Source of the DNA: JANQQC01 sp965262255 | GTDB taxonomy: Bacteria > Pseudomonadota > Alphaproteobacteria > Caulobacterales > Hyphomonadaceae | Reading direction: 5' to 3' | Assembly (NCBI GenBank): GCA_965262255.1 | Contig: OZ253505.1 | Location: 2,108,001-2,172,000, forward strand | DNA length: 64,000 bases | Part shown: one piece after another, positions 31,558 through 40,402 of the stretch | Position numbering within the stretch: position 1 is the stretch's first letter | Layout of the letters: each line of letters begins with the position of its first letter | The notes under the pieces: model-generated | Told to the model about the DNA's origin: nothing | The model's database searches: none | What the model saw: the letters and a program-made list of their open reading frames with translations, nothing else | Program-made: the position numbers and the translations under genes

Positions 31558-32502
31558 ATGGTAGATAAAGTAGAGTCGGATGTATTGATTATTGGATCAG
31601 GCCCCGCCGGCTGGACTGCGGCAGTATACGCGACCAGAGCAATGCGAGAAACTGTCGTCGTCACTGGGATACAACCTGGTGGACAGCTAACGATCACTAC
31701 AGATGTAGAAAATTACCCCGGTTTTGCTGAAATTCAGGGTCCAGAACTAATGGAGAGAATGCGCGAACACGCCGAGAAGTTTGGCGCAAAAGTACACGAA
31801 GATCACATCGGTTCAGTCGATTTTCACTCGACTCCCTTTGAAGCCAAAGGAGAGTCGGGAACAGTTTACCAAGCGAAAGCTGTAATTCTCGCGACGGGAG
31901 CTCAGGCAAAGTGGCTTGGACTGCCGTCTGAGGAAAAATTCAAAGGCTATGGAGTGTCGGCTTGTGCAACTTGTGACGGATTTTTCTATCGCGACAAGGA
32001 GGTTATCGTTATCGGTGGAGGCAACACTGCTGTCGAAGAAGCTCTCTTCTTAACGAACTTTGCTTCAAAAGTGACGTTAGTTCATCGCCGCAATAGTTTG
32101 CGCGCAGAAAAAATTCTTCAAGATCGGTTGTTTAAGCATCCAAAGGTCGAAGTGATTTGGAATACAGTGTTACGTGAGGTTTTGGGCGACGATAACCCTT
32201 TGGGAGTGACTGGCGCAGTCTTAAAGAATATAGAAACCGGCGAACTATCCGATATTGAGACGCATGGAATATTTATTGCTATCGGCCACGCTCCCTCCAC
32301 GTCTCTTTTCGCGGACAAGCTAGAAATGGATCCAAATGGATATCTTGTTACTGCACCGGACTCGACCGCGACAAGCGTGGACGGCGTTTTCGCTGCAGGA
32401 GATGTAACTGATGATGTCTATAGACAAGCGGTTACAGCGGCCGGTATGGGGTGTATGGCAGCTCTCCAGTCCGACCGATGGTTAGATCACAAAACCTCTT
32501 AG
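31558..32502 (+). CDS. trxB: Thioredoxin-disulfide reductase
   Basis: 314 residues: FAD-binding IIGSGPAGWTAAVYATRA, redox-active CATC in VSACATCDGFF, NADPH-binding VIGGGNTAVEEALFL, and the C-terminal FAD motif FAAGDVTDDVYRQAVTAAGMG. It reduces thioredoxin with NADPH. An AAGGA-type site precedes the ATG. Its end overlaps only the untranslated 5' extension of the cobT frame. Confidence 0.97.
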   Translation: MVDKVESDVLIIGSGPAGWTAAVYATRAMRETVVVTGIQPGGQLTITTDVENYPGFAEIQGPELMERMREHAEKFGAKVHEDHIGSVDFHSTPFEAKGESGTVYQAKAVILATGAQAKWLGLPSEEKFKGYGVSACATCDGFFYRDKEVIVIGGGNTAVEEALFLTNFASKVTLVHRRNSLRAEKILQDRLFKHPKVEVIWNTVLREVLGDDNPLGVTGAVLKNIETGELSDIETHGIFIAIGHAPSTSLFADKLEMDPNGYLVTAPDSTATSVDGVFAAGDVTDDVYRQAVTAAGMGCMAALQSDRWLDHKTS

Positions 32503-32531
32503 GTTCTAAGCGCAGATCAAGAACTAGTGTT

Positions 32532-34493
32532 ATGGCTGTTGTTAAGTGTCCTCCTGAAGAATCTCTAAAGAACGCTTTGGCTGTCACAACGAAGGCTATT
32601 TCAGCGGACCGAGAAACACAGGTAACGTATTCTCTTAATGAACCCAACTTGTCGGGAAAAAATGTAGAACTAGCATCGCCTCCTAAAAATCTCCCAGACG
32701 ACTATCTAACAAAGAATCGTGGACTAGCGGATGCCTTCGCACTAAAGCTTGCTCATCACGACGACAAGACTCATAAACATTTACTACCCAAAGACTCTCT
32801 TGAGCGTGAAATGTTTGAAATCGCCGAGACGGTTCGAGTTGAATCGATCGGTTCAAATGCGATGGTTGGAGTTGCAGAAAACCTTAAATCTTTGATAGTT
32901 AATCGGTGTAAAAAACATAAACTAGAAGTGAGTGTCGCGGAAGACGAGCCTCCACCTGCATTGGTTGTCGGATTGTTAATTCAGGAGCATCTAACGGGTG
33001 AGCCGCTCCCAATCGAAGGTCGACGAATTACTGATGTTTGGCGGAACCGCATTTCAAAAAAATCCACGAGAACTTTAACGGCACTCTTAGATCAGATCGA
33101 AGATCAGAGAGCCTACGGCGAGACCGTAAAAAACCTAATCAGCGAAATTCTGACAGGGAGTTTTTCAATAGACGAAAGAGATGAAGAGATTGAAGAAGAT
33201 GACTCGTCGGAGTCATCAAGCAACTCCGAAAGTGAGGGAGAAGAAGAATCCGAAGGAGAAATGCAAGTAGCGGACACTCAAGATTTCGACGATGCAATTA
33301 CAGAGGACGAAAATGTTGAGGTCGAAGCGGATATTGACTTTATTGAAGCAGAAGACGATCAGGAGGAACCAGACGCTGGCAAAGCCCCTATCCGGCCGGG
33401 TAACACGGCGCGCAATGAACCAAATTTTCAGTACAAAGTATATTCCAAAGCGAACGACGAACTAGTTCATGCCACTGATTTGTGTGAACCTGAGGAACTC
33501 GTACGATTACGAAAGTACATTGATCATCAACTTAATTCACTTCACGGGGTTGTGTCGCGCCTCGCAAATAGGCTTCAAAGATTGTTACTAGCGCAACAAA
33601 ATCGATGGTGGTCATTTGACTTGGAAGAGGGAGTTCTTGATACATCGCGTCTGACGCGAGTGATTACCGATCCAACCGTTCCATTGTCGTTTAAGCAGGA
33701 AGAGGATTCTGATTTTCAAGACACAGTTGTAACAATGTTGATCGATAATTCTGGATCCATGCGCGGGAGACCGATTATGATTGCCGCGCTTTGCGCGGAT
33801 ATTTTAGCGCGGACATTAGAACGGTGCAGAGTTAAAGTCGAGATACTGGGATTTACGACTAAGGCATGGAAAGGGGGCCAGACTCGCCAAGATTGGACAA
33901 ATGACGGTAAGCCTAGCGGGCCAGGAAGACTTAATGACCTGCGACACATAATCTATAAATCTGCAGATGCACCTTGGAGGCGGTCAAGGAAAAATCTCGG
34001 ATTGATGATGAAGGAAGGGCTGTTGAAAGAGAATATAGATGGCGAAGCGCTAATGTGGGCGCATGAAAGGTTACTTGCGCGACACGAACAGCGAAGAATT
34101 TTGATGGTTATCTCAGATGGGGCACCAGTTGATGACAGCACTTTGAGCGTTAACGTGCCAAATTACTTGGAACAACACCTTGGTCGGGTAATCAAGTACA
34201 TCGAAAAAGAAAGCCGCATCGAATTGTTGGCGATCGGTATTGGACATGACGTTACGCGGCATTATGAACGTGCAGTTACTATTTTAGACGCTGAACAACT
34301 AGGGGGAGCAATGGTGGAACAGTTAGCACATTTATTCAGTCCAGACACGTCGCCACCACCGGAAAAATTTAAGACTTTTGCGCCAAAAAGTTCAAGCGCG
34401 GTCAAAGAAACAAGTAGGGGAGGCCCTAGCTACGGTTTGCATCGACTAAAGCTTCCTCAAGCGATGAACAGGTCTACTTTGCAAGCGCGATGA
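32532..34493 (+). CDS. cobT: Cobaltochelatase CobT-type subunit
   Basis: 653 residues: an N-terminal part like CobT (SLKNALAVTTKAISADRE), a long Asp/Glu/Ser-rich central segment, and a C-terminal von Willebrand A domain with the MIDAS motif DNSGSMRGRP near residue 405 and MVISDGAPVDDSTL. In the aerobic B12 pathway CobT works with CobS (AAA+) and CobN. Neither is in the window, and many alphaproteobacteria carry cobS-cobT apart from cobN. The frame extends upstream to 32451 inside trxB. I chose ATG 32532 because the family homology begins there. It overlaps a 48-codon frame by four bases. Confidence 0.93.
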   Translation: MAVVKCPPEESLKNALAVTTKAISADRETQVTYSLNEPNLSGKNVELASPPKNLPDDYLTKNRGLADAFALKLAHHDDKTHKHLLPKDSLEREMFEIAETVRVESIGSNAMVGVAENLKSLIVNRCKKHKLEVSVAEDEPPPALVVGLLIQEHLTGEPLPIEGRRITDVWRNRISKKSTRTLTALLDQIEDQRAYGETVKNLISEILTGSFSIDERDEEIEEDDSSESSSNSESEGEEESEGEMQVADTQDFDDAITEDENVEVEADIDFIEAEDDQEEPDAGKAPIRPGNTARNEPNFQYKVYSKANDELVHATDLCEPEELVRLRKYIDHQLNSLHGVVSRLANRLQRLLLAQQNRWWSFDLEEGVLDTSRLTRVITDPTVPLSFKQEEDSDFQDTVVTMLIDNSGSMRGRPIMIAALCADILARTLERCRVKVEILGFTTKAWKGGQTRQDWTNDGKPSGPGRLNDLRHIIYKSADAPWRRSRKNLGLMMKEGLLKENIDGEALMWAHERLLARHEQRRILMVISDGAPVDDSTLSVNVPNYLEQHLGRVIKYIEKESRIELLAIGIGHDVTRHYERAVTILDAEQLGGAMVEQLAHLFSPDTSPPPEKFKTFAPKSSSAVKETSRGGPSYGLHRLKLPQAMNRSTLQAR

Positions 34494-34636
34494 ACGTATC
34501 GGATCATTTAACTATTTTACTGTTTAAGATGAAAGAGTTTCTCAGGCTTGGTATGAGCGCTGAGCAAGATGCCAATGTCGTATTGTTAGAACAATTTGAC
34601 GACGAAGAGTCGTACTTCAACTACATTAATGAATAA
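34490..34636 (+). CDS. Small hypothetical protein overlapping cobT
   Basis: A 48-codon frame whose ATG overlaps the cobT stop as ATGA, a typical coupling arrangement, and which ends at TAA 34634-34636. The protein is acidic (MNVSDHLTILLFKMKEFLRL at the start, QFDDEESYFNYINE at the end) with an amphipathic N-terminal helix. I do not recognise it. The ATGA overlap and the lack of other sequence constraints make translation plausible but unproven. Confidence 0.4.
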   Translation: MNVSDHLTILLFKMKEFLRLGMSAEQDANVVLLEQFDDEESYFNYINE

Positions 34637-34671
34637 GAATTGAGCAAAGTGCAACGTATCAGGAAGTCGAA

Positions 34672-35244
34672 ATGGATACTACATCGCAAAAAATTCAGCT
34701 TCGAGCAAAAATGAAAGTCTTACGGAAGACTTTAAAGGCTGAGAATCCAGATGCAACAAATTTGGTAGCCGAAAATTTACCTGATTGCCTGCAAAGTTTG
34801 CCGGTAAAATTTGTTTCAAGCTACGTTCCGATCGGATCCGAAGTGGATCCTACTTTGCTTGCTCAAAAGCTAACTCTTGAAGGCAGAGAACTGTGTTTAC
34901 CTCGACTTTCCTCTGGTGTTGAAGAACTTAGATTTTTCGCTTGGAATTTCGGTGATCCATTAGAATCAGGCCCTTTTTCGCTTATTCAACCTGTGGGAAT
35001 GTCCGAGCGCGTTTTTCCGAACTTGCTTCTCGTCCCCTTGCTGGCATTTGATCGAAAGGGATCACGGTTAGGGTATGGAAAGGGGTACTATGATAGAGCG
35101 ATAGAATCGCTAAGAAATCAACGTAAAATCACCCTTTGTGGGGTAGGTTTTTCTGGTCAGGAAGTTTCAACTGTTCCCAAGGAGCGACATGACCAAAAGC
35201 TTGATTGGGTGATAACTGAAAACGAAGCTATTCGAATTGAGTAA
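34672..35244 (+). CDS. 5-formyltetrahydrofolate cyclo-ligase
   Basis: 190 residues with the family core VSSYVPIGSEVDPTLLA, LLVPLLAFDRKGSRLGYG and KGYYDRAIESL, matching the ATP and folate binding loops of MTHFS/YgfA. It converts 5-formyl-THF to 5,10-methenyl-THF using ATP, a folate salvage step. AGGAAG precedes the ATG. Convergent with the senC gene. Confidence 0.95.
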   Translation: MDTTSQKIQLRAKMKVLRKTLKAENPDATNLVAENLPDCLQSLPVKFVSSYVPIGSEVDPTLLAQKLTLEGRELCLPRLSSGVEELRFFAWNFGDPLESGPFSLIQPVGMSERVFPNLLLVPLLAFDRKGSRLGYGKGYYDRAIESLRNQRKITLCGVGFSGQEVSTVPKERHDQKLDWVITENEAIRIE

Positions 35245-35270
35245 AAGAAAATTCTTACTTTAACTTGGAC

Positions 35271-35882
35271 TTAAAGGAGCTTTTTCAAACAGGAAGTGAT
35301 TGATTTGTCAGTATCGACATGGGTAAAAAACGTCTTTAACTTCCAGTTTTCATCCATGAGATACACGATTGTTGAATGATCCATTGTGTACTCCAACATA
35401 CTGTCGGTCGTGTCAACTTTATTGAAGTACGCAGAAAACCCCCCGGCTACGGTCCGAAGTTGCTCCTCAGTTCCCGTTAAGCCCACAATATCCTCGGGAA
35501 ATACAGACGACGATAGATAATCGGCAAGAACGTTCGGAGAATCGCGTTCAGTATCGACAGAGATAAAGACTGTCTTTGGAGGTTCAATATCTTCTGGTAA
35601 CTTGCGCAATGCCCTACCAATCGTTACCAAAGTAGAGGGGCATACGTCGGGGCAGTACGTGAACCCAAAGAAAACTAAACTAGGTTTTCCTACAAAGTCT
35701 TTCTCTGTTACCACATTGTTATTATGGTCAGTCAACTCAATTGGACCACCGATAGTGTCATACGCACGAGTCGTACACCCTGCAGTGTCGCCCCCAGCCG
35801 ACAGTAAAGGAGACTCATTACACGATGCCAACAATGTTGACACAATTGCCAGTAACATTGCTCTAATCATAATTTTTACCAA
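35271..35882 (-). CDS. senC: SCO1/SenC/PrrC family copper protein, lipoprotein
   Basis: 203 residues. It begins with a lipoprotein signal (MLLAIVSTLLASC, lipobox Cys) and contains the thioredoxin-like copper site CPDVCPS and the conserved His in YTMDHSTIVYL. SCO proteins assemble the CuA centre of cytochrome oxidase. It diverges from regB, the well-known senC-regB-regA arrangement of photosynthetic and other alphaproteobacteria, and its expression is probably tied to redox state. Confidence 0.92.
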   Translation of the reverse strand: MVKIMIRAMLLAIVSTLLASCNESPLLSAGGDTAGCTTRAYDTIGGPIELTDHNNNVVTEKDFVGKPSLVFFGFTYCPDVCPSTLVTIGRALRKLPEDIEPPKTVFISVDTERDSPNVLADYLSSSVFPEDIVGLTGTEEQLRTVAGGFSAYFNKVDTTDSMLEYTMDHSTIVYLMDENWKLKTFFTHVDTDKSITSCLKKLL

Positions 35883-35935
35883 GGTTTGAATCGCGCTTAA
35901 TTACAATCGCGAATTGTGACTCATAACAGGCTCAT

Positions 35936-37294
35936 ATGTCAATTAACATGGAACACACTGACGCTCGCCAAGACAAAAAATTGTTTTCTGTGGCCGACAG
36001 CGAATTACAAAGTATTGCCCTTGCTAGAGGACGATCACGTCTGCGTAGTTATATCACCATACGTTGGATCGCGATTGCCGGCCAAAGTTTAACAGTTCTT
36101 GTGGTTAGGTTTATCTTTGGGTTTGAACTCCCACTCGCAATTTGCGGTGCCTTAATAGCACTTTCACTTATTGTAAATATTAGCCTGATATACGCGTTGC
36201 GTCGACATAGACAGATTGGCGAAGGACTATCGAATATTCAACTGTTCTTTGACGTAATTCAATTAGCCTCGCTGATTGCCGTTACCGGCGGACTTTCTAA
36301 CCCATTTTTGATGTTACTTATAGCACCAGTAACTGTTGCTTCGGTAAGTCTACGCCGCGGTTACGCCATTTCGCTGTCAGTGACAGCGTTTATACTTGCT
36401 TTCGGGATGTTGTTCTTCTCTATGCCTCTACCGTATGAGTCTACGACAATCAAAATGCCAATTATTTTTGAATACGGCCACTTGATTGCATTGGGGGTAG
36501 GGTTGAGCTTTTTTAGTGTTTCAGCGGCAAGAGTTTCTTCTGATGAGTCCAAATTAGTCAGGGCCCTTGACGCTACGCAAGTCGTTTTAGCGAGAGAACA
36601 GAGACTATCGGAGTTAGGTGCTTTGTCAGCGATGACTGCACATCAATTGGGAACGCCCCTCGCAACAATTCATTTGGCGGCAAAAGAAATTTCCCGAGGC
36701 ATTTTGAGTGAGGAAGAAACCAAGGAAGATATTCAAATTATCGCTGAGCAGGCAGAACGCTGCCGCGAAATTTTACACAATTTAAGTCAGTCACGAGATA
36801 CCCATGATGAGATTCACGCCAAAATGACTCTTCTGGCGATTTTGGAAGAGGCTTCGAGTCCGCATAAGGGACTAGGCGTGGAGATCGATATATCCGTAGA
36901 TTCTTCTTTAACGGACCAATCATCAAGTCCTGAAATTGCCCGGCGACCGGAGGTGTTACACGCTCTTGGAGCATTTATCGAAAACGCTGTGAGTTTTGCG
37001 GAGTCTTCGGTGCAAGTATCTGCAAGGTGGAACGAAAACTCCGTAGCGTTCAAAATAATCGATGATGGGCCAGGGTTTGCTTTTGAGATTCTCGGGAAAC
37101 TTGGAGAACCTTATGTTTCGCAGCGAAGTGATGCTCAGAAAGGTGGGAGTGATCTGGGATTAGGATTCTTTATTGCCAAAACTTTAATTGAAAGAACCGG
37201 AGGAACTGTATCAACCGATAACTTAGCCGCTCCGCGTCACGGGGCGGTCATCGAGGCAACTTGGCCAAGAGCAAATTTAGAATCATTTGTGTAA
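35936..37294 (+). CDS. regB: Redox sensor histidine kinase RegB/PrrB/ActS
   Basis: 452 residues with about six N-terminal transmembrane helices, the quinone-site loop VTGGLSNPFLML, the H-box with phospho-His in MTAHQLGTPLATI (about residue 236), the redox-sensing Cys in EQAERCREIL (about residue 275), and the ATP-binding ENAVSFAE / DDGPGF / GLGFFIAKTL boxes. These match RegB, which phosphorylates RegA under low oxygen or reduced quinone pool. Diverges from senC and precedes regA by 88 bases. Confidence 0.95.
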   Translation: MSINMEHTDARQDKKLFSVADSELQSIALARGRSRLRSYITIRWIAIAGQSLTVLVVRFIFGFELPLAICGALIALSLIVNISLIYALRRHRQIGEGLSNIQLFFDVIQLASLIAVTGGLSNPFLMLLIAPVTVASVSLRRGYAISLSVTAFILAFGMLFFSMPLPYESTTIKMPIIFEYGHLIALGVGLSFFSVSAARVSSDESKLVRALDATQVVLAREQRLSELGALSAMTAHQLGTPLATIHLAAKEISRGILSEEETKEDIQIIAEQAERCREILHNLSQSRDTHDEIHAKMTLLAILEEASSPHKGLGVEIDISVDSSLTDQSSSPEIARRPEVLHALGAFIENAVSFAESSVQVSARWNENSVAFKIIDDGPGFAFEILGKLGEPYVSQRSDAQKGGSDLGLGFFIAKTLIERTGGTVSTDNLAAPRHGAVIEATWPRANLESFV

Positions 37295-37348
37295 TTAACT
37301 TTAATTTTAAAATTTAGTTCTTAAATAGGATTTATCCTTAATATCTTA

Positions 37349-37368
37349 GTCCAAAAAACATTTTGGAC
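37349..37368 (+). promoter_or_regulatory. Perfect hairpin just upstream of regA
   Basis: GTCCAAAA and TTTTGGAC form an eight-base-pair stem around AACA, 15 bases before the regA ATG and next to its GGAG site at 37373-37376. It is too close to the start to be a simple terminator for regB. A translational control element or a protein-binding dyad is possible. Confidence 0.45.
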
Positions 37369-37382
37369 ATTCGGAGTTCATA

Positions 37383-37946
37383 ATGAGTTCGGTAGTAAGA
37401 CATGAAGCGTTAGAAGGCCAAGAAGATCGCAACTGTATGATTCTTGATGATGACGGGCCATTTTTGCAGAGACTAGCGCGAGCGATGTGTTTAAGGGGGT
37501 TTATAGTGTCGGCGGTGTCAAATGTGCGTGATGGTCGAGACATCGCAGCACTCAACCCACCTGCTTTTGCTGTAGTCGATTTACGTCTAGAAGACGGGTC
37601 AGGTCTTGAAGTTGTTGAAGCTTTGCATAAACATCGACCGGAAGCTCGCGTGGTGGTTTTGACTGGCTATGGAGCGATCGCTACGGCTGTTGCTGCGCTC
37701 AAAGTTGGCGCGGTCGATTTTCTAATCAAACCGACTGATGTGGAAGATATTATCAGGGCACTTTTTGCACCTGCGAACGAGATGCCAGAACCCTCCGATG
37801 ATCCAATGTCAGCGGATCGGATCCGATGGGAACATATTCAACGGGTTTATGAACTTTGTGATCAAAACATCTCAGAAACGGCAAGGCGTCTCAATATGCA
37901 TCGTCGCACTCTTCAACGCATATTGACGAAACGCGCCCCTCAGTAA
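37383..37946 (+). CDS. regA: Redox response regulator RegA/PrrA/ActR
   Basis: 187 residues: receiver domain with acidic pocket LDDDGPF, phospho-acceptor in VVDLRLEDGSG, and TGYGAIATAVAALKVGAVDFLIKP, then a Pro-containing linker and a Fis-type HTH (NISETARRLNMHRRTLQRIL). This short layout is typical of RegA. It regulates photosynthesis, carbon and nitrogen fixation and respiration genes in relatives. Follows regB; the hairpin at 37349-37368 lies before its ribosome site. Confidence 0.95.
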   Translation: MSSVVRHEALEGQEDRNCMILDDDGPFLQRLARAMCLRGFIVSAVSNVRDGRDIAALNPPAFAVVDLRLEDGSGLEVVEALHKHRPEARVVVLTGYGAIATAVAALKVGAVDFLIKPTDVEDIIRALFAPANEMPEPSDDPMSADRIRWEHIQRVYELCDQNISETARRLNMHRRTLQRILTKRAPQ

Positions 37947-37957
37947 ACCGCCAGAAC

Positions 37958-39103
37958 TTAAATTTTGAATCCGAGATTTTTCTTGAAATCTCGGTACTCA
38001 AACTCGGCTATCGTTTCGATATGGCCGTTTTCGTGTCGCACGGCAAGATTAGCGGACGGTGTACCGTTAAAGTTGTTTGTTTTGACGATACTGTAGTGCA
38101 TCTGATCTGCGAAGATGATTTCACTTCCCGGTTCTAACCGACGTTCGAAACTATAGTCACCAAAAACATCACCAGCCATGCAAGTTCTACCTGCAAGTCT
38201 GTAGGTATGTGCTGAGTCACCAGCCTTTGAAGCACCGATAATGTCAGGTGTGTAAGGAGTTTCGATAACATCAGGCATATGAGTGGTAGCGGAAGCATTG
38301 ATAATCGCTGTGTCAATTTCATTTGAGTGAATAGCGATGACTTGACTATGCAACTCGCCGGCGTTGACCACTAACCCGGCCCCGGGTTCTATAGTTACAT
38401 CAACATCAAACTCTCTTTTGAAGGCATTTATTGCATTGATAAGTTTGGCTAAATCATAACCAGGCTTGTTTAAGAAATGTCCGCCCCCAAAATTAACCGT
38501 ATCAATTCGTCGGACGTACTGTCCAAAGTCGTTTGCAATGTGGTCTATCAAACCTACGGATCCGTCGTGCATGGACTCACAAAGTGCGTGAACATGTAAT
38601 GTATCAACAAGAGACCAATCGACTTCGTTTAGCCGGCTTTTGATCTCTCCAAACCTCGACCCGGGAACACACGGATCGTACAAACTTCCTCCAATAGAGA
38701 CTCTAGAGTATTGGGGATTTACTCTGAGTCCGATGTTACATCCCGCATTACGACAGGTGTTGGCATAACTGTGAAGTTGTTGAGCGGAGTTAAAATATAT
38801 GTGGCTCGCGATACGAGATAAGTTGGCGACCTCGCTTTCGGTGTAGGCAGGGGAATAAACGTGAACTTCCCTCCCAAACTCTTCTATTCCGAGCCGAGCC
38901 TCATATTCACCGGAAGCGGTTGTCCCGTCCAAATATTCACGCATTAAGTCAAATGCTATCGGCATAGCAAAGGCCTTAGTTGCGAGAAGTACTTTGCAAC
39001 CAGATTCCGATTTGAGAAATTTGACGTTCTCAAGATTAGATTTTAGCTTTCCTAAATCTAAAACAAAGACAGGTTGCGACGGTATATCGGGAACTTCCTT
39101 CAA
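37958..39103 (-). CDS. nspC: Carboxynorspermidine/carboxyspermidine decarboxylase
   Basis: 381 residues, PLP-dependent decarboxylase of alanine-racemase fold. The PLP Lys lies in KVLLATKAFAMP, the Gly-rich phosphate loop is VNFGGGHFLNKPG, and the second-barrel motif with GRTCMAGDVFGDY is typical of NspC. It decarboxylates carboxyspermidine to spermidine in the alternative polyamine route. The frame extends upstream inside the neighbouring gene to 39244, but TTG 39103 is preceded by AAGGAG at ideal spacing, so I chose it. It begins two bases after the stop of the dehydrogenase gene. Confidence 0.93.
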   Translation of the reverse strand: MKEVPDIPSQPVFVLDLGKLKSNLENVKFLKSESGCKVLLATKAFAMPIAFDLMREYLDGTTASGEYEARLGIEEFGREVHVYSPAYTESEVANLSRIASHIYFNSAQQLHSYANTCRNAGCNIGLRVNPQYSRVSIGGSLYDPCVPGSRFGEIKSRLNEVDWSLVDTLHVHALCESMHDGSVGLIDHIANDFGQYVRRIDTVNFGGGHFLNKPGYDLAKLINAINAFKREFDVDVTIEPGAGLVVNAGELHSQVIAIHSNEIDTAIINASATTHMPDVIETPYTPDIIGASKAGDSAHTYRLAGRTCMAGDVFGDYSFERRLEPGSEIIFADQMHYSIVKTNNFNGTPSANLAVRHENGHIETIAEFEYRDFKKNLGFKI

Positions 39104-39105
39104 TT

Positions 39106-40320
39106 TTAATCTCCTTTTACGAAAATTTCGTCTTCGTTCAGAGTAACATCTTTTAATGTCCACGGTAGACCGCGACGACTTAGATCCTCTAGGAAAGGTT
39201 GCGAAGGTAGCTGCTCGACATTGAAAACACCTGGTATTTTCCAATGACCTGAGAACAGCATCGCAGCTCCTGAGACGGGTGGTACCCCTGTAGTGAAGGA
39301 AACAGCTTGAGCGCCAACCTGTTTAAAGGTTTTCTCGTGATCCGAAACATTGTAGATCATGACGTTTTTTTGTTTGTCAGACTTGTCGATTCCTCTTACG
39401 ATTACCCCGATTGAGGTCTTACCATAATACCCTTTTGCTAATGTTGAGGGCTGTGGGAGCAAACTACCAAGAAACTCTATTGGTATAATCTTAGCGCCTT
39501 TATGGTCTATGGGCTCAAGCGACGTAAGTCCAATATTCTGAAATACCTCAAGATGCTTAATGTAACTCTCGCTGAACGTCATCCAAAATCGAATCTGTTT
39601 CAGTCCACTTATGTTTTGAACAAGACTCTCTTCTTCTTCGTGATAGATCAGATAGGATTTACGAGGTCCAACTTCAGGATAATCAATCGTTGCGTTGACG
39701 GATAATGGCGGAATTTCTATCCAGTTTCCGTCGCGCCAGTAACGTCCCTTCTGAGTAACCTCACGCAAGTTAACTTCGGGGTTGAAGTTTGTTGCAAAGG
39801 CTTGCCCGTGGTCACCGGCATTGCAATCTACGATATCAATAAAATGAATCTCGTTGAAAAGGTACTTGTGGGCATAGGCGCAGTAGGCGTTCGTTACTCC
39901 TGGATCAAACCCACATCCAAGGATCGCTGTTAGTCCGGCATTTTTGAAACGATCTTGGTATGCCCATTGCCAATGATATTCAAATTTAGCGACCTCTCTA
40001 GGTTCGTAGTTCGCAGTGTCAAGATAGTTTGCTCCGGCGTTTAAACATGCGTCCATTATCGGTAAATCTTGATAGGGAAGGGCCATGTTTATTACGAGAT
40101 CCGGATTTGTTTGGTTGATCAGAGTCGTCGTTGCTTCAACGTCATCTGCATCAATCTGACTTACCTCAATCGTGGTTTTGCACGACTGGGCAATCGCTTC
40201 GCATTTAGAAAGGGTTCTTGAAGCGAGGTGAATGTAATCGAAAGTTTCGCGGTCTGAAGCGCATTTTTGCGCAACGACAGAACCGGCAGCTCCTGCTCCA
40301 ATAATAAGAACTCTATTCAT
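39106..40320 (-). CDS. Carboxynorspermidine dehydrogenase (saccharopine dehydrogenase family)
   Basis: 404 residues. An N-terminal Rossmann motif VLIIGAGAAGSVVAQKCA is followed by the saccharopine dehydrogenase family segments LDTANYEPREVAKFEY and AILGCGFDPGVTNAYCAYA. With nspC directly downstream, it is best read as the enzyme condensing a diamine and aspartate semialdehyde to carboxy(nor)spermidine. The last codons carry the Shine-Dalgarno sequence of nspC, so the two are tightly coupled. The precise substrate (putrescine or diaminopropane) cannot be told. Confidence 0.92.
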   Translation of the reverse strand: MNRVLIIGAGAAGSVVAQKCASDRETFDYIHLASRTLSKCEAIAQSCKTTIEVSQIDADDVEATTTLINQTNPDLVINMALPYQDLPIMDACLNAGANYLDTANYEPREVAKFEYHWQWAYQDRFKNAGLTAILGCGFDPGVTNAYCAYAHKYLFNEIHFIDIVDCNAGDHGQAFATNFNPEVNLREVTQKGRYWRDGNWIEIPPLSVNATIDYPEVGPRKSYLIYHEEEESLVQNISGLKQIRFWMTFSESYIKHLEVFQNIGLTSLEPIDHKGAKIIPIEFLGSLLPQPSTLAKGYYGKTSIGVIVRGIDKSDKQKNVMIYNVSDHEKTFKQVGAQAVSFTTGVPPVSGAAMLFSGHWKIPGVFNVEQLPSQPFLEDLSRRGLPWTLKDVTLNEDEIFVKGD

Positions 40321-40402
40321 AGAAAGTATCCTTTCTTCTGTGTTCGAAAATACATCCTTAACGTGTCGATCTGAGGTAAAGGTATCCGAAAACTTGGCTG
40401 TT

